Notes: generated by a model from the sequence alone, not told the origin. Shown: positions 1-6,443, numbered from the stretch's first letter. The stretch is DNA of 9,277 nt from JAYTQQ01 sp043746635 (GCA_043746635.1 JAYTQQ010000256.1:1-9277), one strand, 5' to 3'. A program made the numbers and translations.

Positions 1-1802
1 ACTTGACTCGTCGACTTGTCGACGTTGCACAAGACGTGATTATCACAGAAGTTGATTGTGGCGCCGACGACGGAATCATCATTACTCCACTCATCGAAGG
101 CGGCGAAGTCATTCAGCCACTGGGTGAGCGTATCTTGGGACGTACGGCTCTTGAGCCAATCGTTGATCCATATACAAACCAAATGATCTTGCCAGCAAAT
201 GCAGAGATCCGCGAAGAAGATGTGAAGCGCATCGAAGCTGCGGCAATCGAGAGCATCAAAATTAGATCAGTTCTGACTTGCAAAACTCGCAGAGGAACAT
301 GTGTGAAGTGCTACGGACGAGATTTGTCTCGCGGTACACTTGCGAATCTCGGCGAAGCCGTTGGAATTATCGCGGCACAGTCGATCGGAGAGCCAGGCAC
401 TCAGCTCACCATGAGAACATTCCACTTAGGTGGTACGGCGTCTCGTGCGGTTGAAGCTAGCGTTCATACCGCTCGTCACGAAGGTACTGTTAAACTTGTT
501 GATGTCATCACCGTTCCGAATAAGGGCGGCAAGCTCACAGTTATGAATCGTAACGGTTCTGTTGTGATCTTTGATGCTAATAATCGCGAGCGTGAGCGTT
601 TCAAGCTTGTCTACGGCGCAGTTTTATCTGTGCGCGAAGGCGATCAGGTTAAGAAGAGCCAAGTCTTAGCTGAATGGGATCCTTACTCGAATCCAATTAT
701 TTCCGAAGTCAGCGCGCACGTTGCTTTTCAAGACATTGAAGAGGGCGTGACGATGGTTGAACAAGTCGATGCTGTTACGGGTTTTGCGACGAAAGTTATT
801 TCTGAGTCTAAATCTTCTGACAATAAACCGACTGTTGTATTGAACGATGCAAGCGGTAAGCAGATGATGCTCCCAGGTCGTGATATTCCAGCTCGATATA
901 TTATCCCGGTTGGAGCTCAGTTACTTGTCACTGAAGGCCAAGAAGTTCACTCAGGTGATGTGATCGCGAAGATCCACAGAGAGACTTCTAAAACTCGTGA
1001 TATTACTGGAGGTCTCCCGCGTGTTGCTGAACTTTTTGAGGCACGTAAGCCAAAAGAAGCTGCGATCATTTCTGAGATCGACGGTTACGTCACTTTCGGA
1101 AAAGACGTTAAAGGTAAACAGCGCGTGATCGTCACTCCAGAAGTGGGCGAGCAAAAAGAATATTTAATTCCAAAAGGTAAGCACGTTGCGGTCAGAGAAG
1201 GCGAGTACGTTAAGGCCGGAGAAGCCCTCATGGACGGACCAACTAATCCGCACGACATCTTAGCAGTTCTCGGTGAAAAGCAATTGGCATTTTACCTAGT
1301 AAACGAAGTTCAAGAGGTTTACCGATTACAAGGTGTGAGTATCAACGATAAGCACATTGAAGTGATCGTTCGCCAAATGCTCAGAAAAGTAAAAGTCGAC
1401 GATTCTGGCGACACGAAACTTCTGGCAGGCGAGCAAGCTGAAAGATATTTGGTCGAGCAAGAAAATGAGCGCGTAATTAAAGAGGGCGGTCAACCGGCAA
1501 CGCTTGAGCCTCTCCTTCTTGGAATTACCAAAGTTTCATTGTCGACAGATAGCTGGATTTCAGCGGCTTCTTTCCAAGAGACGACAAAAGTTCTTACCGA
1601 TGCTGCAATTAATTCAAGAACGGATCATTTGCGAGGCCTCAAAGAAAATATCATCATGGGCCGATTGGTTCCTGCTGGTACTGGACTTGGATCATATAAA
1701 CGTTGGAAAATCGTGGTTGAAGAGCACGTTCAAGACTCACCTGTTATGTTGCCAGGGATGACGATGAACCGCACTGCCGACGGGTTACCAGCACAAACTT
1801 AA
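1..1802 (+). CDS. rpoC: DNA-directed RNA polymerase subunit beta' (C-terminal ~600 residues; 5' end outside window)
   Basis: This is the catalytic beta' subunit of RNA polymerase, cut by the window edge. The first full codon, TTG at base 3, reads as internal Leu of the conserved LTRRLVDVAQD stretch and is not a start. Numbering from that Leu, Cys19, Cys93, Cys100 and Cys103 match the spacing of the E. coli zinc site (C814, C888, C895, C898). The bridge/trigger region follows, with QLTMRTFH; Met137 and His141 match trigger-loop M932 and H936. Residues about 147-330 form an SI3-type insertion in the trigger loop, a proteobacterial trait, before the loop resumes at DITGGLPRVAELFEAR (333 on). The C-terminal core, with DKHIEVIVRQM and SAASFQET, is intact and ends at TAA 1800-1802. 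About 795 residues are missing upstream if the length is like E. coli. rpoB is expected upstream. I see no frameshift. Confidence 0.98.
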   Translation, partial: LTRRLVDVAQDVIITEVDCGADDGIIITPLIEGGEVIQPLGERILGRTALEPIVDPYTNQMILPANAEIREEDVKRIEAAAIESIKIRSVLTCKTRRGTCVKCYGRDLSRGTLANLGEAVGIIAAQSIGEPGTQLTMRTFHLGGTASRAVEASVHTARHEGTVKLVDVITVPNKGGKLTVMNRNGSVVIFDANNRERERFKLVYGAVLSVREGDQVKKSQVLAEWDPYSNPIISEVSAHVAFQDIEEGVTMVEQVDAVTGFATKVISESKSSDNKPTVVLNDASGKQMMLPGRDIPARYIIPVGAQLLVTEGQEVHSGDVIAKIHRETSKTRDITGGLPRVAELFEARKPKEAAIISEIDGYVTFGKDVKGKQRVIVTPEVGEQKEYLIPKGKHVAVREGEYVKAGEALMDGPTNPHDILAVLGEKQLAFYLVNEVQEVYRLQGVSINDKHIEVIVRQMLRKVKVDDSGDTKLLAGEQAERYLVEQENERVIKEGGQPATLEPLLLGITKVSLSTDSWISAASFQETTKVLTDAAINSRTDHLRGLKENIIMGRLVPAGTGLGSYKRWKIVVEEHVQDSPVMLPGMTMNRTADGLPAQT

Positions 1803-1822
1803 ACTTTCCGAAGATTTTCGGG

Positions 1823-1861
1823 TTGACGTCTTGAACAACAAAAAGTATTCAAGACGTCTTG
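1823..1861 (+). promoter_or_regulatory. Candidate promoter overlapped by an 11-bp inverted repeat, rpoC-rpsL gap
   Basis: TTGACG (1823-1828) and TATTCA (1846-1851) are 17 bp apart, a plausible sigma70 promoter with a good -35 and a modest -10 (3 of 6). The same bases form a perfect inverted repeat, GACGTCTTGAA (1825-1835) and TTCAAGACGTC (1848-1858), separated by 12 nt. GACGTCTTG is also directly repeated at 1825-1833 and 1853-1861, because the right-hand copy sits in a 12-bp palindrome, CAAGACGTCTTG (1850-1861). It could be an operator around a promoter for rpsL-rpsG, or an RNA hairpin in read-through mRNA from rpoC. No T-run follows directly, so it is a poor intrinsic terminator. A weaker hairpin (CCGAA/TTCGG, 1808-1821) lies just before it. 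The repeats are seen; the function is inferred. Confidence 0.45.
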
Positions 1862-1893
1862 TTAATTACGTTTTAATTAAATGAGGTAAATGG

Positions 1894-2274
1894 ATGCCAA
1901 CTATCAACCAACTGATTCGCCAAGAGAGAGTCGTACAGAAGAATAAAACCAATTCTCCTGCTCTCGCTAAATGCCCACAGCGCAGAGGCGTCTGCACACG
2001 TGTTTACACAACAACACCTAAAAAACCAAACTCAGCTCTTCGCAAAGTTGCCCGCGTAAGATTATCGAATGGTTACGAAGTGACTTCATATATTCCTGGG
2101 ATTGGTCACAATCTTCAAGAGCATAGCGTGGTTTTAATTCGTGGCGGTCGGGTTAAAGATTTACCAGGATGTCGTTACCACATCGTTCGCGGTGTTCTCG
2201 ATACTCAAGGTGTGAACGGCAGACTTCGTGGCCGCTCTAAATACGGAACAAAACGCCCGAAAAAGGTAGGATGA
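1894..2274 (+). CDS. rpsL: 30S ribosomal protein S12
   Basis: S12 lies at the 30S decoding centre and helps control codon-anticodon fidelity; it is the classic streptomycin target protein. At 126 residues it is full length (E. coli 124). The hallmark TTTPKKPNSALRKVARVRL is present, with Lys43 and Lys44 (K42/K43 without the initiator Met), and so is GGRVKDLPG with Lys88. The usual residues are therefore kept at the positions where streptomycin-resistance changes occur. Asp89 in KDLPG is the position that RimO methylthiolates in other bacteria. Cys93 stands where E. coli has Val. The start is ATG 1894, with GAGG at 1883-1886 seven bases before it. The stop TGA (2272-2274) is 4 bp before rpsG, so the two are very likely co-translated. 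Confidence 0.98.
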   Translation: MPTINQLIRQERVVQKNKTNSPALAKCPQRRGVCTRVYTTTPKKPNSALRKVARVRLSNGYEVTSYIPGIGHNLQEHSVVLIRGGRVKDLPGCRYHIVRGVLDTQGVNGRLRGRSKYGTKRPKKVG

Positions 2275-2278
2275 TTTT

Positions 2279-2752
2279 ATGTCAAGACGTCGCAGTACTA
2301 ATAAAAGAGAGATTCTCCCAGATCCTATCTACAATGATATCGTAGTCGCGAAGTTCATCAATAAAATGATGTACGGCGGGAAAAAGTCGACAGCTCAAGC
2401 TCAGTTGTACGGTGCCTTTGAAGAAATCAAAGCTAAAATCACTGAAGAAGAACCACTCACTGTTTTCAAAAAAGCTCTCGAGAATGCAAAGCCACAGATC
2501 GAAGTACGTTCACGCCGTGTCGGTGGAGCAACTTACCAAGTTCCTGTTGATGTTCGCCCTTCTCGCAAACTCGCTCTCGCAATGAATTGGCTCATCGAAT
2601 ATTCTCGCTCACGCGGTGAAAAAGAGATGGCTAAACGTCTTGCAGGCGAATTCTTAGATGCTTACAACAACCGTGGTAACGCAATTAAGAAAAAAGAAGA
2701 CGTTCACAGAATGGCCGAGTCGAACAAAGCGTTCTCTCACTACAACTGGTGA
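2279..2752 (+). CDS. rpsG: 30S ribosomal protein S7
   Basis: S7 is the primary 16S rRNA binder that nucleates assembly of the 30S head, and it contacts tRNA near the E site. The 157-residue length is standard. Visible signatures are the MSRRR start, NKMMYGGKKSTAQ, the conserved KPQIEVRSRRVGGATYQVPVDVRP divided over residues about 75-98, and the terminal FSHYNW. The start is ATG 2279, only 4 bp after the rpsL stop; its Shine-Dalgarno AGGTAGGA lies within the end of rpsL. In E. coli S7 represses its own operon by binding the rpsL-rpsG spacer. That ~100-nt spacer is reduced here to 4 nt, so the E. coli binding site cannot be present in the same form. An intrinsic terminator follows shortly after the stop. 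Confidence 0.98.
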   Translation: MSRRRSTNKREILPDPIYNDIVVAKFINKMMYGGKKSTAQAQLYGAFEEIKAKITEEEPLTVFKKALENAKPQIEVRSRRVGGATYQVPVDVRPSRKLALAMNWLIEYSRSRGEKEMAKRLAGEFLDAYNNRGNAIKKKEDVHRMAESNKAFSHYNW

Positions 2753-2778
2753 TCGCTTTTTAAATTTTTGTCTTTTAC

Positions 2779-2810
2779 AAAGGCTTTCGGAAACGAGAGC
2801 CTTTTTTTTT
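2779..2810 (+). terminator. Strong intrinsic terminator between rpsG and fusA
   Basis: GGCTTTCG (2782-2789) pairs with CGAGAGCC (2794-2801) over 8 bp with one G-U pair, closed by a GAAA tetraloop. Nine T's follow (2802-2810). AAA at 2779-2781 can extend the stem onto the T-run. This is a textbook rho-independent terminator within a gene cluster often transcribed as one unit. I could not find a convincing promoter between it and fusA, so it probably acts as a partial terminator that sets the S7:EF-G ratio. Confidence 0.9.
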
Positions 2811-2815
2811 CGTGG

Positions 2816-2832
2816 CGAGATATTACATCTCG
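2816..2832 (+). other. Small hairpin in the fusA 5' leader
   Basis: CGAGAT (2816-2821) and ATCTCG (2827-2832) form a 6-bp stem with a 5-nt loop, ending four bases before the fusA Shine-Dalgarno AAGG (2837-2840). TCTCG at 2828-2832 could instead pair with CGAGA in the 3' arm of the terminator just upstream. A role in fusA translation or mRNA stability is possible but unproven. Confidence 0.35.
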
Positions 2833-2847
2833 GTTTAAGGTAACGAA

Positions 2848-4944
2848 ATGTCAGCAATGGATCCTACCAGTTTAGATGAGCTCAAGTTTACCCGTAACAT
2901 TGGCATTATGGCTCACATCGATGCGGGTAAAACCACGACGAGCGAACGCATTCTCTACTACTCAGGAAAAAGCCACAAGATTGGTGAAGTTCATGATGGT
3001 GCCACCGTCATGGATTGGATGGAACAAGAGCAAGAGCGCGGGATTACGATCACATCGGCTGCGATCACCACTGCTTGGAAAAACCACCGAATTAATCTCA
3101 TCGATACTCCAGGCCACGTTGATTTTACGATCGAGGTAGAACGTTGCCTTCGCGTGCTCGACGGCGCTGTTGCCGTTTTCGACGCCGTGAATGGCGTTGA
3201 GCCACAAACCGAGACCGTCTGGCGACAAGCGAACAAGCATCACGTTCCGCGTATTTGTTTCGTTAACAAAATGGACCGCGTCGGCGCAAGTTTCGAATCC
3301 AGTGTTGAGAGCATCGCTGAGAAATTAGGTGTGAGCCCAATTGCGATTCAAATTCCGATCGGAAAAGAAGACACATTCATTGGAGTAATCGACCTCATCG
3401 CTTTCAAAGCACTTGTCTGGGATAGCGAAGGCAAAGGCGAGAATTTTGAAACCAGAGAAATCCCGAAAGAATTTTTACCTTCGGCACAGGCGGCGAGGGA
3501 TACGATGCTCGAGCGCATCGCTGAGCTCGATGAAGCACTCACTGATAAATTTTTAATGGGCGAAGCGATTACCGATGACGAGCTCAAAGCTTCGCTTCGT
3601 AAATCGACGATTGCTTCTAAGGCTTTTCCTGTTTTGTGTGGAGCAGCTTTTAAGAACAAAGGTGTTCAGCCGATGCTCGATGCGATCATCGCTTACCTGC
3701 CAAGTCCGCTCGATGTGCCGCCGATTGTTGGTCATGATCCGAAGAAGCCAGACAAAGAAATCATCTGCAAAACAGATTGGGATCAACCTCTCGCCTTGCT
3801 CGCATTTAAAATTGCCGCCGACTCTTTTGCCGGAAGTCTCACCTATGTACGCGTTTATTCGGGCCAGATTAAAACCGGCGATCAACTTTATAATCCTCGT
3901 GAAGATAAAAAAGAGCGAGTTGCTCGTCTCGTGAAAATGAGTGCGAATTCTCGAGAAGAAATTCAAGTTTTAAAAGCGGGCGACATCGGTGCGGTGATTG
4001 GTCTTAAGTTTACGGCGACGGGCGATACCCTTTGTCAAACGGCTCATCCTGTCTTGCTTGAGTCGATTGATTTTCCGCTTGCGGTGATTTCGGTTGCGAT
4101 CGAAGCAAAGTCTTCGGCCGAACAAGAAAAGATGATTCAAGGTTTGCAGCGTCTCGAGCGCGAAGATCCTTCTTGCAAAGTGCGAATCGATGCCGATACT
4201 GGGCAAATGCTCCTCTCAGGAATGGGAGAGCTCCACCTCGAGATTCTCGTTGAGCGTTTGTTACGTGAATATAAAATTCAAGCGAATGTCGGTAGGCCGC
4301 AAGTGACCTACAAAGAAACGATCTCTAAAACTCAGCGCGCCGAAGGAGTCTACGAAAGACAAGTCGCCGGTGATGATCATTTTGGTCGGGTCATGCTTGA
4401 GCTCTCAAGCCTCCCTAGCGGGAAAGGCTTTAAATTTTCAAATCTCGTTCCGCCCGAGCTGTTACCGAAGCAATTTGTGTCTCCAATTGAACAGGGCATT
4501 CGCGAATCCATGGACAATGGTGTTTTGGCAGGGTTTCAGATGATCGACGTGCAAGCGAAGCTCGTATCGGTCACGTACCGCCAAGAAGATGCCAGCGAAA
4601 TGGCTTTTAAGATTGCGGCCGGCATTGCTTTCAGGGAAGCTGCGCGCAACGCTGAGCCTCAGCTCCTAGAGCCTATTTTTAAAGTTGAAGTGGTGATTCC
4701 AGAAGAATTTATGGGCAACGTCATTGGAGATTTAAATTCAAGACGCGGCAAGATCCATAGTATGTCCGCTCGTCTCGGTGCCCAAATTGTCGATGCCGAA
4801 GTTCCCCTCGCGACCATGTTTGGGTACGCAACCGACCTGCGCTCTCTCACGCAAGGCCGAGGAACTTTTACAATGACGTTTAAAGAGTATATGAGCCTGC
4901 CACCAAGGGCTGCGCAAGAAGTCCTGACCAAACTCGGCAGATAG
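2848..4944 (+). CDS. fusA: Elongation factor G with divergent domain IV tip loops
   Basis: This is a translational GTPase of the EF-G family; family members move tRNA-mRNA through the ribosome or, with RRF, split ribosomes after termination. Length is normal (698 residues). Domain I has AHIDAGKT (22-29), switch I with RGITI (64-68), DTPGH (86-90, with His90 the catalytic position), NKMD (140-143) and a G5 region CGAAFKN (264-270) with Ala where Ser is more common. Domains II, III and V are collinear with E. coli EF-G, for example SGMGELHLEI and GDLNSRRG. Domain IV is odd: the conserved QSGGRGQYG loop reads QVAGDDHFG (505-513), and the second tip loop reads TYRQEDASE (576-584), with Arg578 at the E. 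coli His583 position. The GTPase looks functional, but whether it acts as a translocase or a recycling-type EF-G2 is open. The start is ATG 2848 with AAGG seven bases upstream; an in-frame Met4 is possible but has no comparable site. Confidence 0.96.
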   Translation: MSAMDPTSLDELKFTRNIGIMAHIDAGKTTTSERILYYSGKSHKIGEVHDGATVMDWMEQEQERGITITSAAITTAWKNHRINLIDTPGHVDFTIEVERCLRVLDGAVAVFDAVNGVEPQTETVWRQANKHHVPRICFVNKMDRVGASFESSVESIAEKLGVSPIAIQIPIGKEDTFIGVIDLIAFKALVWDSEGKGENFETREIPKEFLPSAQAARDTMLERIAELDEALTDKFLMGEAITDDELKASLRKSTIASKAFPVLCGAAFKNKGVQPMLDAIIAYLPSPLDVPPIVGHDPKKPDKEIICKTDWDQPLALLAFKIAADSFAGSLTYVRVYSGQIKTGDQLYNPREDKKERVARLVKMSANSREEIQVLKAGDIGAVIGLKFTATGDTLCQTAHPVLLESIDFPLAVISVAIEAKSSAEQEKMIQGLQRLEREDPSCKVRIDADTGQMLLSGMGELHLEILVERLLREYKIQANVGRPQVTYKETISKTQRAEGVYERQVAGDDHFGRVMLELSSLPSGKGFKFSNLVPPELLPKQFVSPIEQGIRESMDNGVLAGFQMIDVQAKLVSVTYRQEDASEMAFKIAAGIAFREAARNAEPQLLEPIFKVEVVIPEEFMGNVIGDLNSRRGKIHSMSARLGAQIVDAEVPLATMFGYATDLRSLTQGRGTFTMTFKEYMSLPPRAAQEVLTKLGR

Positions 4945-5046
4945 CAGTTCGGAGGGAACGTGCTTTTCTGTCACCATACACTGAGCGCTATCATCTGCAG
5001 GAAATCCCCGTCCCAATTGGTTTTTTTTCCTTTTCGTTCTTTCTTT

Positions 5047-5076
5047 TTGACATTTTTCGAAAAGAAGGTAGATACT
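5047..5076 (+). promoter_or_regulatory. Probable sigma70-type promoter of the S10 operon
   Basis: A perfect -35 TTGACA (5047-5052) is followed by GATACT (5071-5076, 18-bp spacing, 4 of 6 matches); TAGATA (5069-5074) at 16 bp is the alternative -10. The T-rich tract at 5021-5046 lies where an UP element would be, which fits a strong ribosomal promoter. The spacer contains the palindrome TTTTCGAAAA (5054-5063). Transcription would begin near 5083, giving rpsJ a leader of about 300 nt. The motif is seen; activity is inferred. Confidence 0.65.
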
Positions 5077-5217
5077 TCACACCTTGCAATCTAATTTGTG
5101 ATTGTTGTGTGTTTCGTTTTGATCAGTTTTGAGCGAATTTCTGTTTGTGACAATAGCTGCTTGATGAGTGTTTTTTTCGGGCTTCCTGAAGAAAAGCTTC
5201 TAAAAAGTCGAAATTGG

Positions 5218-5365
5218 AATGAAAGAATTTGCGCCTGATGAAAGATAATTTGGTACGACGATTTGACGCTCCTAAGTTAAATCAAGCATTAAATTCTTTT
5301 ATTAAGGTGGGGAATCTATTTGTGTTTGCATTTAGACCCGAAACTCAATAAACAAAGCATCCCAC
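5218..5365 (+). promoter_or_regulatory. Candidate structured mRNA leader of the S10 operon
   Basis: Bases 5218-5231 can pair with 5290-5303 over 14 contiguous pairs, two of them G-U, although the helix is AT-rich. Inside it, GATTTGAC (5260-5267) pairs with GTTAAATC (5276-5283), 8 bp with one G-U and an 8-nt loop. Only three bases later, GTGGG (5307-5311) pairs with CCCAC (5361-5365), enclosing 49 nt and ending shortly before the rpsJ ribosome-binding site. S10 operons in E. coli are controlled by L4 binding a leader; a similar role here is inferred, and the sequence need not resemble the E. coli leader. The 37-codon ORF at 5238-5351 overlaps the same bases. Confidence 0.4.
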
Positions 5366-5390
5366 AGTCAAATATATAAAGAGAGAAGTC

Positions 5391-5708
5391 ATGCAGAGCC
5401 AAAAAATCCGTATTCGCCTGAAAGCTTTCGACCACAAGCTCCTCGATCAATCGACACGAGAAATCGTAGACACTGCTCGTAGAACCGGTGCACGTATCGC
5501 TGGTCCGATCCCACTTCCGACACGAATCAATCGCTATACTGTTTTGCGCTCACCACACGTTGATAAAAAATCTCGCGAACAATTTGAAATCCGCACTCAC
5601 AAACGCATGCTCGATATTTTAGAGCCGACACAACAGACGATTGATCAGTTGATGAAACTCGATCTCTCTGCTGGTGTTGACGTTGAAATCAAATTGTCAG
5701 TTGTTTAA
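5391..5708 (+). CDS. rpsJ: 30S ribosomal protein S10 / NusE
   Basis: S10 belongs to the 30S head and, as NusE, also pairs with NusB in antitermination complexes and contacts NusG to link ribosomes with RNA polymerase. The 105-residue length is normal (E. coli 103). Conserved blocks are QKIRIRLKAFDH near the start, GPIPLPTR (38-45), the FEIRTHKRMLDI stretch and LSAGVDVEIKL at the end. The start is ATG 5391; the ribosome-binding site is weak for such a gene (GAGAGAAG at 5380-5387 in AAAGAGAGAAGTC), which fits control through the upstream leader. It is the first gene of the S10 operon, 446 bp after fusA and 39 bp before rplC. Confidence 0.98.
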   Translation: MQSQKIRIRLKAFDHKLLDQSTREIVDTARRTGARIAGPIPLPTRINRYTVLRSPHVDKKSREQFEIRTHKRMLDILEPTQQTIDQLMKLDLSAGVDVEIKLSVV

Positions 5709-5747
5709 GTTTAGAAAGCCAAAAGGCGTACCAGAAGGGGAACTCAC

Positions 5748-6440
5748 ATGAGTGAAAATCAAGAGGCTTCAGCCACAACTGAAACAGCAGCAGAAGTAGC
5801 ATCTTCTGGCGCTCTCAAGTTGCATGGACTTTTCGCCCACAAAGTTGGAATGACATCTGTCTATGATGAACAAGGTAATCTCACTTCAGTTACAATCTTG
5901 AAGTTTGATCCTTGGTTTGTATCTCAAATCAAAACAATGAAGGCCGATGGATACGAAGCAGTTCAAATCGCTTCTTCTCCGAAAAAAGCAGTTCTCTCAA
6001 GCAAATCTGAAAAAGTTCGCATGAAAAAAGCTGGTTTTGAAAATGGCGCGCGTTTCGTAAAAGAAATTCGTGGCACTGTTCCTGCCGGCGCTTCTGTCGG
6101 ACAAAAAGTCGATATCGCCTCTTTGATCAAAGGTGATGTCGTAAAAATCACTTCGAAATCAAAAGGTAAAGGCTTTCAAGGTTCAATGAAAAGACATAAT
6201 TTTCAAGGCGGACCTGCAGCTCACGGATCGAAGTTCCATCGTCAACCAGGTTCAAGCGGTAACAGAACATGGCCAGGACGAGTAATGCCAGGTAAGAAAT
6301 TTCCAGGCCACATGGGCGATGAAAACATCACTGTTAAGAGCGTCAAAGTTCTTGAGGTTTTGGCTGAAGAGGGATTGCTCCTTGTGAAGGGTCCAGTTCC
6401 GGGTTCTAAAAACACACTCGTTAAGTTGATGAAAGAGTAG
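5748..6440 (+). CDS. rplC: 50S ribosomal protein L3 with N-terminal extension
   Basis: L3 is an early-assembly 23S rRNA binder; its internal finger reaches towards the peptidyl transferase centre. The 230 residues exceed the 209 of E. coli, almost all because of 24 extra residues before the usual start. That tail (about 1-24) is rich in Ala, Glu, Ser and Thr and acidic, unlike the basic core. The core begins at LHGLFAHKVGMT (25-36) and has KGKGFQG (139-145), HRQPGSSGNRTWPGRV (164-179) and LLLVKGPVPG near the end. The E. coli Gln150 that PrmB methylates aligns with Thr174, so that modification is not expected. ATG 5748 has AAGGGG (5735-5740) seven bases upstream, and no better start lies between it and the core, so I regard the extension as real. 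Confidence 0.97.
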   Translation: MSENQEASATTETAAEVASSGALKLHGLFAHKVGMTSVYDEQGNLTSVTILKFDPWFVSQIKTMKADGYEAVQIASSPKKAVLSSKSEKVRMKKAGFENGARFVKEIRGTVPAGASVGQKVDIASLIKGDVVKITSKSKGKGFQGSMKRHNFQGGPAAHGSKFHRQPGSSGNRTWPGRVMPGKKFPGHMGDENITVKSVKVLEVLAEEGLLLVKGPVPGSKNTLVKLMKE

Positions 6441-6443
6441 ATC

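Larger units (their letters stand above)
4945..5390 (+). other. 446-bp fusA-rpsJ intergenic region, no recognised gene
   Basis: This is the only long gap in the window; it is clearly more AT-rich than the genes beside it. tuf, which often sits here, is absent. In order it holds: a Shine-Dalgarno-like GGAGG (4951-4955) in the loop of GTTC/GAAC, with GTG at 4960; the palindrome CCAATTGG (5013-5020) followed by eight T's, at best a weak terminator for fusA; a pyrimidine-rich tract (5021-5048); a strong promoter candidate (5047-5076); and a leader of about 300 nt with long pairing segments (5218-5365). Three short ORFs can be read: 4960-5094 (44 codons), 5164-5238 (24) and 5238-5351 (37). I recognise none of their products. 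None has convincing initiation signals except the first, whose Shine-Dalgarno is good but close (4 nt) to the GTG. Confidence 0.75.

Noticed and set aside
3..5. TTG at base 3 as a gene start
   Set aside because: It encodes the internal Leu of LTRRLVDVAQD in beta'; the gene continues upstream of the window.
1894..2274. Streptomycin resistance alleles in rpsL
   Set aside because: The lysines at both classic positions are the usual ones.
2753..2847. A fusA promoter in the rpsG-fusA gap (TACAAA at 2776 or GATATT at 2819)
   Set aside because: No acceptable -35 hexamer lies at the right distance from either.
2654..2857. Open frames on both strands spanning the rpsG end, terminator and fusA leader
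   Set aside because: They overlap a clear terminator and conserved genes, resemble no known family and lack ribosome-binding sites.
5000..5028. CCAATTGG plus eight T's as a terminator for fusA
   Set aside because: The palindrome cannot fold without a loop, and the alternative stem (AAATC/GGTTT) is weak with wobble pairs; at most slight termination.
4945..5390. A tuf pseudogene
   Set aside because: No reading frame shows EF-Tu motifs; only a possible leftover ribosome-binding site remains.
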